Both the position numbers and the translations under genes were made by a program. Shown piece after piece: positions 49,093-56,749 of a DNA stretch of 64,000 bases (positions are counted from its first letter, which is position 1; the number at the start of each line of letters is the position of its first letter). The stretch is from Shuttleworthella satelles DSM 14600. GTDB taxonomy: Bacteria > Bacillota > Clostridia > Lachnospirales > Lachnospiraceae. The notes below the pieces were generated by a model that was not told the DNA's origin, made no database searches, and saw only the letters and a list, made by a program, of their open reading frames with translations. Location of the stretch: assembly GCF_000160115.1 (NCBI RefSeq), contig NZ_GG665867.1, forward strand, positions 230,493 through 294,492, given 5' to 3'.

Positions 49093-49814
49093 AAATTCTG
49101 GCAATCGAACTTCGGAAAGAAAAGCGTACCGGCGTGATTCCTGTCCTGCTGGCTGTTGGTGTTTTGGGAGCCCTCTACGCGTTTGTTAATTTCCTTGTGC
49201 GGAAAGAGGCACTTCTAAATCTTCCGCTGGCTCCGATGGATGTCCTGCTGACCCAGCTTTACGGCATGATTCTGGTTTTGAATCTGTTCGGTATCGTTGT
49301 TGCTGCCTGCATAATCTACAACATGGAGTTTAAGGGAAATGCTGTCAGGAAGATGTATATGCTTCCTGTAAGTGTCCCGACAATGTATCTATGCAAATTT
49401 TTACTTCTGACGATTATGTTTTTGCTTGCAATCGTGCTGCAAAACTTGACGCTTGCACGAATCGGCATGGTGGATCTGCCGGACGGAACATTTAAAATGA
49501 GTGCCTTGCTTTGCTTTGCCGGATATTCTTTTATCACATCCATGCCGGTGTTGTCATTTATGCTGTTGGTTTCCTCGCGTTTCGAAAATATGTGGGTGCC
49601 GCTTGGCATTGGTATCGCCGGGTTTTTAAGCGGTATGGCTCTTGCAAATTCCGATCTGACTCTTCTGTTGCTACATCCTTTTGTGGTCATTCTCAAACCG
49701 GCGGTAGCCATGAGCGCCCAGCCTGATCCGACGGTTACACTTGTCGCTTTGGCGGAAACACTACTTTTCCTTGCCATGGGTTTGTGGTTGGCGAAGTATA
49801 GACGCTACGAGTAG
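49089..49814 (+). CDS. Antimicrobial-peptide ABC transporter, permease 1 (LanE type)
   Basis: 241 residues with six hydrophobic segments and the short polar N terminus MKILAIELRKEKRTG usual for LanE/LanG permeases. It is translated from an ATG overlapping the ATPase stop. Together with the next gene it forms the membrane part of the exporter. Confidence 0.85.
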   Translation: MKILAIELRKEKRTGVIPVLLAVGVLGALYAFVNFLVRKEALLNLPLAPMDVLLTQLYGMILVLNLFGIVVAACIIYNMEFKGNAVRKMYMLPVSVPTMYLCKFLLLTIMFLLAIVLQNLTLARIGMVDLPDGTFKMSALLCFAGYSFITSMPVLSFMLLVSSRFENMWVPLGIGIAGFLSGMALANSDLTLLLLHPFVVILKPAVAMSAQPDPTVTLVALAETLLFLAMGLWLAKYRRYE

Positions 49815-49827
49815 GAGGACTGAGAAA

Positions 49828-50595
49828 ATGAGCTTTTGTGATTTACTCAAAATCGAGTTTATAAAAGTAAAACGATCAAAGATCGTACCCCTGATCTTTA
49901 TTGCACCTCTGCTAGTGGTTACAACCGGTGTTGCAAGCCTAAGCCACCATTTTACCCCGGAATCTACAAATGCATGGTCTGCCATGTTCATTCAAAGTAC
50001 ACTGCTTTATGCGTATTATCTGTTACCACTCAGTATGATCGTTGTCTGTGTGATGATTGCAGGTCGGGAAACTGGAAATAATGGTATTCTGAAAATGCTG
50101 GCTTTGCCAATCAGCCGATATGCGCTTTCCATTGCCAAGTTCTGCGTGCTGGTATTTTATCTGTTCATGGAAGTAGTGGTCTTTCTTGTCGTTTTCCTAA
50201 TTGCCGGGATGCTTGCAACACGGACAATGGGAGTGACAGAGGCCTTACCAATCCTCTATCTGCTGCAACGGTGCCTGGGCTTGTTTCTGACAATGCTGCC
50301 GAGCATTGCAGCTATGTGGGCAATTACTGTACTGTTTGAAAAGCCGATTCTTTCTGTGGGATTGAATTTGTTACTTATTATTCCTGGCGTATTGGTTGCG
50401 AACACGCCGCTGTGGATTGTTTACCCGTATTGTTACAGTGGTTATCTTGTATCTTGCTTGCTCTATGACTTTACGGCAGAAACATCCGGCGCTGCTGCTT
50501 TTGAGATGCTTCCCTTCCTGCCATGTGCGGTTGTAATGTTTGTTCTGTGTTTCGTTTTGGCGGTTACCCAGTTTGGGAAAAAAGAAATGAGGTAA
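49828..50595 (+). CDS. Antimicrobial-peptide ABC transporter, permease 2 (LanG type)
   Basis: 255 residues, six hydrophobic segments, N terminus MSFCDLLKIEFIKVKRSKIVPL of the ABC-2 permease type. TAGGAGG lies 9 bases before the start at 49828, 13 bases past permease 1. Last gene of the operon; no lantibiotic precursor or LanM/LanBC enzyme follows, so this looks like resistance and not self-immunity. Confidence 0.85.
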   Translation: MSFCDLLKIEFIKVKRSKIVPLIFIAPLLVVTTGVASLSHHFTPESTNAWSAMFIQSTLLYAYYLLPLSMIVVCVMIAGRETGNNGILKMLALPISRYALSIAKFCVLVFYLFMEVVVFLVVFLIAGMLATRTMGVTEALPILYLLQRCLGLFLTMLPSIAAMWAITVLFEKPILSVGLNLLLIIPGVLVANTPLWIVYPYCYSGYLVSCLLYDFTAETSGAAAFEMLPFLPCAVVMFVLCFVLAVTQFGKKEMR

Positions 50596-51046
50596 ATTAT
50601 CAGAAACCACACACTTTGAGAATAAGGCTTATGCGGCAATCAATATCTATTTGCCGTTGACGGCGGTAACAACGCCAGCGGGCGCTGCGTGCTATAAAGC
50701 TTGTAATAAAGCCGAACAAAGAATAAGTCCCCGGGGAACGGGGACTTACGAAAAGGGAGTTATGAAAAAGATTAATGTCGAAATGAATGTCGGTTTCATT
50801 TGACAGTATTTATGTTAGTTGGATTTCGTGTTCAAATTGTGTTTAAGTCGATAAGCTTCCAAAAACAAATATAAACAAACTATAAAAATATCGCCCTGAA
50901 AACACCTTATCCCAGTGCCCACACAGAGAAAGCGTTGAAATGGATTCGTGACTATCACTGCCGTAATCTATTTCCGCTTGCGAGCTTTACGGTAAGCTGC
51001 GCACACAAAAAGGGTACTACAGGCATCCTGGCTCTCTATATCGTAT
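50596..51046. other. Gene-poor stretch with hairpin and gene fragments
   Basis: A perfect 10-bp stem (50724-50733 with 50739-50748, TAAGTCCCCG) stands just before an AAAAGGGAG site and a 13-codon frame (50762-50803, MKKINVEMNVGFI). That frame may be a leader or the stump of a mobile-element gene. A plus-strand open stretch ending near 51138 (KALKWIRDYHCRNLF) also reads like a decayed gene. No intact gene. Confidence 0.4.
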
Positions 51047-51113
51047 TGATGTTGTCAATAATAGTTGACAGATTTTCCTCAAGGATTTACAACCCTAAGC
51101 TGCTCCCTGTAAA
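51047..51113 (-). mobile_element. Solo end of an IS3-family element
   Basis: Bases 51047-51113 match, with about five differences, the terminus of the intact IS3 element at 58277. They include the TGAT tip, GTTGACAGATTTTCCTCAAG and the last codons and stop of its transposase. Only about 67 bases survive. Confidence 0.8.
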
Positions 51114-51280
51114 TTATGGTGTCGAACATGCGGCTTAGATAAATATTCCGGATACTTTTCAACCCAGTGATAAAGCATTGGATTTGAAGGATATCCTAGT
51201 GTTTGTGCGACCGTATTTGCCGAGCCCGTTGCACTATATAATGTCAGTGCGACGATAATCTGCTCCTTGGTGTACCTCAT
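51095..51280 (-). pseudogene. Transposase N-terminal fragment (IS3-type OrfA)
   Basis: 61 codons: a helix-turn-helix start MRYTKEQIIVALTLYSATGS and QTLGYPSNPMLYHWVEKYPE, then an in-frame join to the terminal codons of the neighbouring IS remnant (NLQGAA and stop). Two different elements have been fused by deletion. Confidence 0.65.
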
Positions 51281-51383
51281 CTGTTCTCACAAGGGTATTA
51301 TGGTGTCTAGGTTTTTGTCCGCACCCCCTCGGGGGCTTTTCAGAGTGGAAATAAACTTTTCACTTCAGCTAAGAATATTAACC

Positions 51384-51743
51384 TCAGTTTCCCTTGCTAA
51401 ATCCTTTATATAAGAATCTAAGACAATCATAATCTACTAATATAATCACTAGAACTGAAATTATGATAATAAGAGAGAGTAAAAATTTTTCAACTTTTGT
51501 TTTTCCTAAATACCTATAACTCAAATTTATCATTACACGTATAAAATAGCCAAAAGCAATTATAACAATTGGATACAATAATAGTTCGTATTTACTCCCC
51601 CATCGATTAATATTTCCTAATGCATCGTAATGTACAGGGATTTTACTACCAATGAATGGTAGCAAACATACAGTGACTACAACCGGAAAAATTGTTAAGA
51701 TACATATTACCCGATGTATAATTATTTTGCCTTTACTATCCAT
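51384..51743 (-). CDS. DUF1648-domain membrane protein (SdpI-like)
   Basis: 119 residues with three to four membrane helices. The segment IPVHYDALGNINRWGSKYELL is the DUF1648 motif found at the N terminus of SdpI, the immunity protein against the Bacillus peptide toxin SDP. The second half of SdpI (the SdpI domain proper) is absent, so it is either a short member or truncated. The ATG at 51743 has only a weak upstream purine box. Upstream on the same strand lie two very short open frames, one encoding a Cys-containing peptide. Confidence 0.7.
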   Translation of the reverse strand: MDSKGKIIIHRVICILTIFPVVVTVCLLPFIGSKIPVHYDALGNINRWGSKYELLLYPIVIIAFGYFIRVMINLSYRYLGKTKVEKFLLSLIIIISVLVIILVDYDCLRFLYKGFSKGN

Positions 51744-52124
51744 CTTTCATATTCCGCCTCATATTAATTGGTTAAGTCAAGTACTGAAATAGTGACTGAA
51801 GGATACACGAAATAGAACGTCTTCCTTTCTGTTCTACATGGCCTTGTTTATCCCCAGCCCTCTACGGCAACTACACCCCTATGTTTACCAGAAGCATCGT
51901 TGCCTACAGAGATCCTCACTGAATTCGTTCTTTCTATCCATAATTAGAGTGTCAACTAAACTCCTACACGGGATTACCCTCTATGGATTGATATTCCGTC
52001 TATTACTGGCTCATTCTTTGTATTTTTTTCTTTCTGTCTCCCTTCCTATATCAGACATTGGTATTTCGCGCCTAGAATTTGATAGGCATTGTAACCATTC
52101 TATAGCTTTATGAGCCGTCCAGTC
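51744..52124 (-). other. 381-base stretch between the small peptide and the DUF1648 gene
   Basis: No complete gene. In the frame of the 45-residue peptide the sequence stays open for 37 codons after its TGA (to 52011; DWTAHKAIEWLQCLSNSRRE and on), so the peptide could be the 5' part of a longer, interrupted gene. No terminator hairpin seen. Confidence 0.4.
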
Positions 52125-52262
52125 TCAGCTACAGCCATCTCCAGCGCTTCTGTTAGCAAAATACACCTGACAGTCTGACCAACATCCACCAATGTATCCA
52201 TTAACCTTAAGTTCTTCTTCATCTTTGCTAGTATTTTCATTAACTTCTAGTTTAATAAGCAT
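52125..52262 (-). CDS. 45-residue Cys-containing peptide, candidate bacteriocin/RiPP-like precursor
   Basis: ATG at 52262 behind a very strong GGAGGGAGG site. The peptide begins MLIKLEVNENTSKDEEELKV and ends NGYIGG followed by CWSDCQVYFANRSAGDGCS. It has an acidic first half, a Gly-Gly pair, then 19 residues with Cys at 27, 31 and 44. That is the general shape of a leader plus core, although the spacing before Gly-Gly is not the classical double-glycine leader. TACAAT at 52314-52309 could be the -10. No modification enzyme is nearby. The frame continues open after the TGA, so a broken longer gene is an alternative. Function unknown. Confidence 0.5.
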   Translation of the reverse strand: MLIKLEVNENTSKDEEELKVNGYIGGCWSDCQVYFANRSAGDGCS

Positions 52263-52365
52263 ATCTTTTTCCTCCCTCCGTGTGTGTGACTATCCTCAAC
52301 TTAAATTTATTGTACTCTCATTTGTGTAATATGTAATAATTTTTTTAAAATTTATTATTTTTTAG

Positions 52366-52467
52366 TCATAATGCACATTGTCTTGCTCGGATGTACATCA
52401 TCATGCATAAGCACACATCAAATGTTATTGTTAACAAATGAACAAGGATCTCAATTCCCATCCGCAT
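52366..52467 (-). CDS. Possible 33-residue hydrophobic peptide
   Basis: A short frame reading MRMGIEILVHLLTITFDVCL then CMMMYIRARQCAL: one predicted membrane helix with a basic end, about 100 bases upstream of the Cys-containing peptide on the same strand. The ribosome site is weak (GAG), so this may be chance. Confidence 0.25.
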   Translation of the reverse strand: MRMGIEILVHLLTITFDVCLCMMMYIRARQCAL

Positions 52468-52558
52468 ATTACTACTCTGAAAAAAGAACATTGTACTCCA
52501 TAATGAAGACTCCGCCACTATTTTCGTAGACACTGCCAAAAGTGCTCAACACATACGG

Positions 52559-52599
52559 AGAGGGGGTTGCCTACCTTATGCAAGTAACTCCCTCTTTTT
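52559..52599 (+). terminator. Hairpin with T tract
   Basis: AGAGGGGGTTGC pairs with GCAA-(4-base bulge)-CTCCCTCT and is followed by TTTTT on the plus strand. No plus-strand gene precedes it, so it may be an orphan of a deleted gene. Confidence 0.5.
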
Positions 52600-52659
52600 A
52601 AAATTTCTGCAAAATACGTCTTAGTCCCTGTCAAGCCAACGCTCATACTTTTACCTCAT

Positions 52660-53345
52660 TTAATACCTCGGCAAACCATATCTGTAAATCGCTTTTCCCC
52701 CAACGGGATAGCTTCTCGTCCGACATTCATCTCCGGAGTTGCCTTCTACCGTATAGACCGTTCCGTCTTCGCATTTTTGGACGATACCCACATGGGTTGT
52801 CACGCCGTTTCCGTCCCAATCGAAGAAGATAATATCTCCGGCTTTCGGCTCATAGGTTCTATCTGCCCATTGTCCTTTCTCCTTGAACCACGCCTCCCCA
52901 GAGGTGCATAGCGCAAACTTAGGCAAGATCCCGGAGTCGATATAGCCGCATTGCTCTGCACTCCACGACACAAAGCAGGCGCACCAATCCACATGCTCGG
53001 AAAATCCGTACCATGACCAGTAAGGCTGTCCGCCTACATTTCCCACCTGTGATAATGCCACCTCGACGATTGCTGTATCGCCTCCTGTCGTAAATGCACG
53101 GCCATAAGGGTAGTAGCGAAGCACATGGCTGACATACTGAGTATCACCGTATCGCTCCCATCCAAGCTTTGCTGCCTGCATGGTAGAAAATTCCACGGCA
53201 TTGCTATAAGAGTATCCTCCATACTTGTCTACTGCCCAAGTGATATACCCTCCGCCAAAGTTATAGCCTTGTAAGGCCAGCTTGATATGCTCCATATCCA
53301 ATGGATTTTTGGCCTTTGCTGCCTGTAGGACGGATTTTATTTGTT
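52660..53345 (-). pseudogene. CHAP-domain cell wall hydrolase, 5'-truncated (ICE type)
   Basis: The readable frame holds the end of a lysozyme-like domain (KLALQGYNFGGGYITWAV) and a complete C-terminal CHAP/NlpC-like domain with catalytic Cys in DWCACFVSW, His in THVGIVQ and the acidic partner in VEGNSGD. It matches the conjugation hydrolases of Tn916-type elements (Orf14/CwlT), which open peptidoglycan for DNA transfer. The first domain is mostly missing: the frame runs up to a junction near 53345 and meets a TGA. A TTG at 53301 could allow a 213-residue product, but a signal sequence is lacking. Confidence 0.75.
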
Positions 53346-53405
53346 TTGCCTGAGCCAGCGCTGTGCTGAATCAGATAATTCTGCGTGGTTCCATTTTCTC
53401 GCACA
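53345..53405 (-). pseudogene. Type I restriction (HsdR-like) helicase fragment
   Basis: About 20 codons read ENGTTQNYLIQHSAGSGKTN, the Walker A neighbourhood of HsdR-type helicases. It is sandwiched between the CHAP and recombinase remnants; the rest of the gene is absent. Confidence 0.55.
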
Positions 53406-53686
53406 TCACCAAGAAGCAATACATACAGAGCCGCGACGATTGGCAGTTTGTCCACATGTATACCGACGAAAGCATCACTGGCACCAGCACCAAAAAGCGC
53501 GAGGGCTTTAAGCAGATGGTCGCAGATGCGCTGGACGGCCAGATTGACCTGATTATCACAAAATCGGTCAGCCGCTTTGCCCGCAACACCGTGGACAGCT
53601 GGCATGGGCTGGTGGACTACGCCACCGTTTACAGCGAATACGACATCCGCTTCACCTTCAAAAACGGTCAGGAAATCAAAGCCTGA
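53405..53686 (+). pseudogene. Large serine recombinase remnant with internal deletion
   Basis: The plus strand encodes YIQSRDDWQFVHMYTDESIT, GTSTKKREGFKQMVADALDG and LIITKSVSRFARNTVDS, part of the catalytic domain of TnpX/TndX-type recombinases. It is then joined directly to the family's extreme C terminus (YATVYSEYDIRFTFKNGQEI). The N-terminal Ser region and several hundred central residues are gone. Such recombinases move ICEs and mobilisable transposons, so this marks a former integration. Confidence 0.8.
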
Positions 53687-53700
53687 TCCTGACCCAAAGC

Positions 53701-53745
53701 AAACTCCCGATCATCGGTATTGTGCCGATGGCCGGGAGTTTTATT
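53701..53745 (+). terminator. Bidirectional terminator after the recombinase remnant
   Basis: AAACTCCCG (53701-53709) pairs with CGGGAGTTT (53733-53741) around an inner CATCGG/CCGATG stem, with TTTTATTTTGC following. On the minus strand it lies just past the sirtuin gene stop. Confidence 0.75.
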
Positions 53746-53750
53746 TTGCT

Positions 53751-54740
53751 TTACAGTAATGCTTTCAGCACTTCTCCAATATCCCCATCAATGCATATGC
53801 TCCTGTCCGCGATCTCGCCGGGACAAAACGCCTCTCCGTAATTGACACAGGCGTACACCGCGTTTTTGTTTGCCAGCGTCATCTGCCAGAACGGATATTT
53901 CACAATGACAGGCGTATTGGCTCCCACACCAAGTTCAAGATAAAGCACATGAAGATTTTCGTGCCTGCGCAGAAAGTCGGAATATGCCGCAGACGCACTG
54001 TGCCATCCCTCATCTTCCGCAAAGGAATCATCGGCGCGGAGATTCATTGTAACATCCGAGCCGTCCTCCGGGCTTTTCGGTATAAGCTCTGCCGGGATAC
54101 GCATGGTTATCTTTCCGTCCTCCGGCACCTGGAACACGTTGTCCCCATCTTTCACAAACCCCTGTGCCGCCATCGCTTTCATTGTCCATTCCTCATTGTC
54201 ATAGGTCTTGCCGTTCCTGCCGTCCGCGGTTTGAAAAAGTCCGTAGTCTCCCTGCGTATAGAAGAGACGCTTTTTATCAAACCCCGCTCTCTGGAACTGA
54301 TGATCCACATTTGTGGTAATGGAGAACCAGTCTTTATCTTTCACAAGCGCAAGAAGCTCCTGATACACGGGCTTAGGCGGTTCAATAAAACGGTTGAAAT
54401 AGATGTGCCTTGCCCACCATGCCCAGCGTGTATCATCATCGGGGAAGGGATAGAAACCGCCGGAGTAGATGTCGCGGATACCGTACTTCCTTGCAAAGTC
54501 AAAGAAGTATCTTTCAAACCGCTCCCCACTATAGGTGAGTCCCGCAGACGTGGAAAGCCCCGCGCCGGATCCGATCACGACAGCGTCCACCGTTTTGATT
54601 TCCTGTTTCAGCCTTGCAATTCTTTCTTCCTTTGTCCCTGTTCCTAAAGCCATATGCCTGCTGAAGCACCTTACTGCGGCGAGTCCCTTCTGAATGCTCT
54701 CCAGATATCCGTTAGGCATTTCATCATACAAGTTCTTCAT
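53751..54740 (-). CDS. Class M sirtuin (SirTM, protein ADP-ribosyltransferase type)
   Basis: About 329 residues from 54740. NAD-binding motif GSGAGLSTSAGL, then TTNVDHQF and YTQGDYGLF. The His used by deacetylase sirtuins is Gln here, as in the macrodomain-linked class M sirtuins of Staphylococcus and Streptococcus, which ADP-ribosylate a lipoylated carrier protein in oxidative stress. The gene overlaps the macrodomain gene by 17 bases; an ATG 21 bases further in is an alternative start. No GcvH-like carrier or lipoate ligase gene is present, unlike the published operons. A strong terminator follows. Confidence 0.88.
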   Translation of the reverse strand: MKNLYDEMPNGYLESIQKGLAAVRCFSRHMALGTGTKEERIARLKQEIKTVDAVVIGSGAGLSTSAGLTYSGERFERYFFDFARKYGIRDIYSGGFYPFPDDDTRWAWWARHIYFNRFIEPPKPVYQELLALVKDKDWFSITTNVDHQFQRAGFDKKRLFYTQGDYGLFQTADGRNGKTYDNEEWTMKAMAAQGFVKDGDNVFQVPEDGKITMRIPAELIPKSPEDGSDVTMNLRADDSFAEDEGWHSASAAYSDFLRRHENLHVLYLELGVGANTPVIVKYPFWQMTLANKNAVYACVNYGEAFCPGEIADRSICIDGDIGEVLKALL

Positions 54741-55527
54741 AGTATTTTTTGTCCTCGTCCTTAAAGACATTAAAGATCACCCTTTCCATGTATCCGGGAT
54801 GCTCCTTCATCCAGTCTGTCACTGTTTGTACCGCAATCTCCGCAGCCCGCTTATTCGGGAAATGAAATACGCCCGTGGAGATGCAGCAAAAAGCCACGCT
54901 TGCAAGACCGTTTTCCATACACATATCCAGTGTGTTCCGATAGCAGTCTGCAAGGTCTTTTTCCAATTCCGGCATCAGTCTATACTGAACGATAGGTCCC
55001 ACAATATGTACGACCTTTTTTGCCGGAAGATTATAGCCTGGCGTCAGCATCGGAACAGCGGTAGGCTGCTCATAATCTCTGCCGCATCTTTCCCGCAGCA
55101 GATTCATCTGACGGTTGCACTCAGCTCGAAGCTGCACACCGGCAAAGGTGTGGATGCAGTTGTCGATGCAGGTATGACACGGATAGAAACAGCCGAGCAT
55201 CTGCGAATTGGCAGCGTTTACAATAGCATCCACGGCAAGCCGTGTAATATCTCCTTGCCAGATGGAAAGCCCGTCCCGTATCACAGGAACGTCCGAAAGC
55301 TCCACGATCCCGTTTTCATAGATGCGTTCCTTCAGATAATCGTCCTGAACACGGAGGACAGATTCGTCCATCTTTCTTGGCATACGGATATTCATCAGCG
55401 AACGGAGAACTCGCCGTTTCCCGTTCTCATCGTTCGGTGTCTGCAAGTCTTTATATTCATCGGAATCAGCTTTGAATTCTTCTACCAGGTAGTCAAGCCG
55501 CTGATCCTGCGTCATTCTCTCATTCAT
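54724..55527 (-). CDS. Zinc-containing macrodomain protein, ADP-ribose hydrolase
   Basis: 267 residues. A helical N-terminal extension precedes the macrodomain (WQGDITRLAVDAIVNAANSQ, CCISTGVFHFP). The Cys/His cluster LGCFYPCHTCIDNCIH belongs to the Zn-dependent group that removes ADP-ribose added by SirTM. With the sirtuin it forms a write-and-erase pair. Start 55527 has an AGAAGGT box; it begins near the stop of the preceding FeS gene. Confidence 0.9.
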   Translation of the reverse strand: MNERMTQDQRLDYLVEEFKADSDEYKDLQTPNDENGKRRVLRSLMNIRMPRKMDESVLRVQDDYLKERIYENGIVELSDVPVIRDGLSIWQGDITRLAVDAIVNAANSQMLGCFYPCHTCIDNCIHTFAGVQLRAECNRQMNLLRERCGRDYEQPTAVPMLTPGYNLPAKKVVHIVGPIVQYRLMPELEKDLADCYRNTLDMCMENGLASVAFCCISTGVFHFPNKRAAEIAVQTVTDWMKEHPGYMERVIFNVFKDEDKKYYEELV

Positions 55528-55531
55528 GTGG

Positions 55532-56152
55532 TTACCTTCTTTCCACCGCACCGACAGGGCAGGCTGTCAGGCAGTTCCCACAATGCAGGCAATGTTCCTG
55601 TTCGATAATATAGGGAATACTGTCTGTCACGATGCAATTCTGCGGACAGACTGCCGCACAGCTTCCGCAGCCGATACAGGCATCAGTAATGAAATAACCC
55701 TTCGCTTTTTTCTCTGCTCCGCCAAAGGTAAAGGAAGCTCTTTCTATCGGTTTCTTCGACAGGTTGAACCACTCGCCGGTTCCTTCATAAATCTGAAAAA
55801 CCGTCAGTGCCCGCATGGATTCTTCTGTCGGATAGATTTCTTTCATATAGGGATTCTTCTCAAACAATTCGGGCATCCTTTCGTTCCCAAGTTCACGCAC
55901 CTTGCCGCGAATGGATACCGCCACGCTGGACATAGTGCCCTTTCCCTTCATAGCGGTCAGCGCAAGATACTGCCGCTTGACCAGGCGATCATAAAAACCC
56001 TTGCCTTTCGCTGTCAGAAAATACAGACCGCTCTCATCCGCATCCATCATATCGATGGCTGCCGTAACAGGCAGTCCCTCATCATCAGCTGTTGCAACAA
56101 CGGTTGTGTGGATGACCTTTACAATATATTCCAGATATTCCTTCGTATCCAT
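55532..56152 (-). CDS. Pyridoxamine-oxidase-like flavin protein with two [4Fe-4S] clusters
   Basis: 206 residues. The N-terminal half is a PNPOx/FMN split-barrel (VVATADDEGLPVTAAIDMMD, GLYFLTAKGKGFY). The C-terminal half is a two-cluster ferredoxin (CIGCGSCAAVCPQNC and CLHCGNCLTACPVG). It probably moves electrons between a flavin and a partner. GAGGTG precedes 56152. Position between Rrf2 and the macrodomain gene in a same-strand string suggests a redox role beside the ADP-ribosylation pair. Confidence 0.85.
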   Translation of the reverse strand: MDTKEYLEYIVKVIHTTVVATADDEGLPVTAAIDMMDADESGLYFLTAKGKGFYDRLVKRQYLALTAMKGKGTMSSVAVSIRGKVRELGNERMPELFEKNPYMKEIYPTEESMRALTVFQIYEGTGEWFNLSKKPIERASFTFGGAEKKAKGYFITDACIGCGSCAAVCPQNCIVTDSIPYIIEQEHCLHCGNCLTACPVGAVERR

Positions 56153-56233
56153 CTGCAACACCTCTTTACCCAAAAAGCGGGCTATCGTCATTCCGACAAC
56201 AGCCCGCCGTTTTGTCTTGCGCCTGATGTTAAA

Positions 56234-56674
56234 TCAATCGGCGGAGTCGACTTCCTTTTTTATATCCGCCGCAACATCGGCAATCGTGATATGGCGCAGT
56301 TCATTTTCCATCGTATCCTGTACCCGCTGCAGTTTTTCATCCATAGCCAGATGAATATTCCTGCCAACGGGACACTTGATATTCGGATTCTCGTGGAAAC
56401 GGAAAAGTCCCTCGCCGTCTACACAGTCTACAGCCTTATACACATCATAAAATGTAATCTCGTCAAGGCCTTTCGCAAGGCTGATGCCGCTCTTGCCCTG
56501 ACTGATTTCGATGATGCCGGACTCCTTAAGGTTTCCCATCACATTTCTTACAATGACGGGATTCGCTCCAACACTTCCCGCGAGGAAGTTGCTCGTGACT
56601 TTTTCGCTGTCTTTGAAATAATCGATGGCAGTAATAATATGAACCGCTATCGTGAATTTACTTGTAATCTGCAT
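56234..56674 (-). CDS. Rrf2-family transcriptional regulator (YwnA-like)
   Basis: 146 residues. Winged helix with TIAVHIITAIDYFKDSEKVT and NPVIVRNVMGNLKESGIIE, then GISLAKGLDEITFYDVYKAV. Only two Cys are present (VDCVDG and IKCPVG), so it lacks the three-Cys FeS-binding set of IscR/NsrR and is closer to YwnA/CymR. It may sense thiol or redox state. GGAGG lies before the ATG. A dyad right upstream matches another at the ywnB-like promoter, suggesting autoregulation. Confidence 0.88.
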   Translation of the reverse strand: MQITSKFTIAVHIITAIDYFKDSEKVTSNFLAGSVGANPVIVRNVMGNLKESGIIEISQGKSGISLAKGLDEITFYDVYKAVDCVDGEGLFRFHENPNIKCPVGRNIHLAMDEKLQRVQDTMENELRHITIADVAADIKKEVDSAD

Positions 56675-56689
56675 TGCCCATTCCTCCTG

Positions 56690-56712
56690 CTTGTAATATA
56701 AATCGTTACAAG
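56690..56712 (-). promoter_or_regulatory. Operator dyad upstream of the Rrf2 gene
   Basis: CTTGTAA (56690-56696), 9-base spacer, TTACAAG (56706-56712): a perfect 7-bp inverted repeat with the same spacing as the dyad at 57413-57435. Both are probable Rrf2 sites. Confidence 0.7.
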
Positions 56713-56749
56713 AAAGATGTCCATGCAGACATTACAAGCTTCGGTGTCA

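Noticed and set aside
50724..50748. Hairpin as a rho-independent terminator for the LanG-type gene
   Set aside because: The stem is perfect but no T tract follows on either strand, and it sits right before a ribosome site; kept only as an unexplained structure.
52125..52127. TGA after the 45-residue peptide as a selenocysteine codon
   Set aside because: No stable stem with the expected loop lies just downstream and no selenoprotein family is recognised; a plain stop or a nonsense mutation is simpler.
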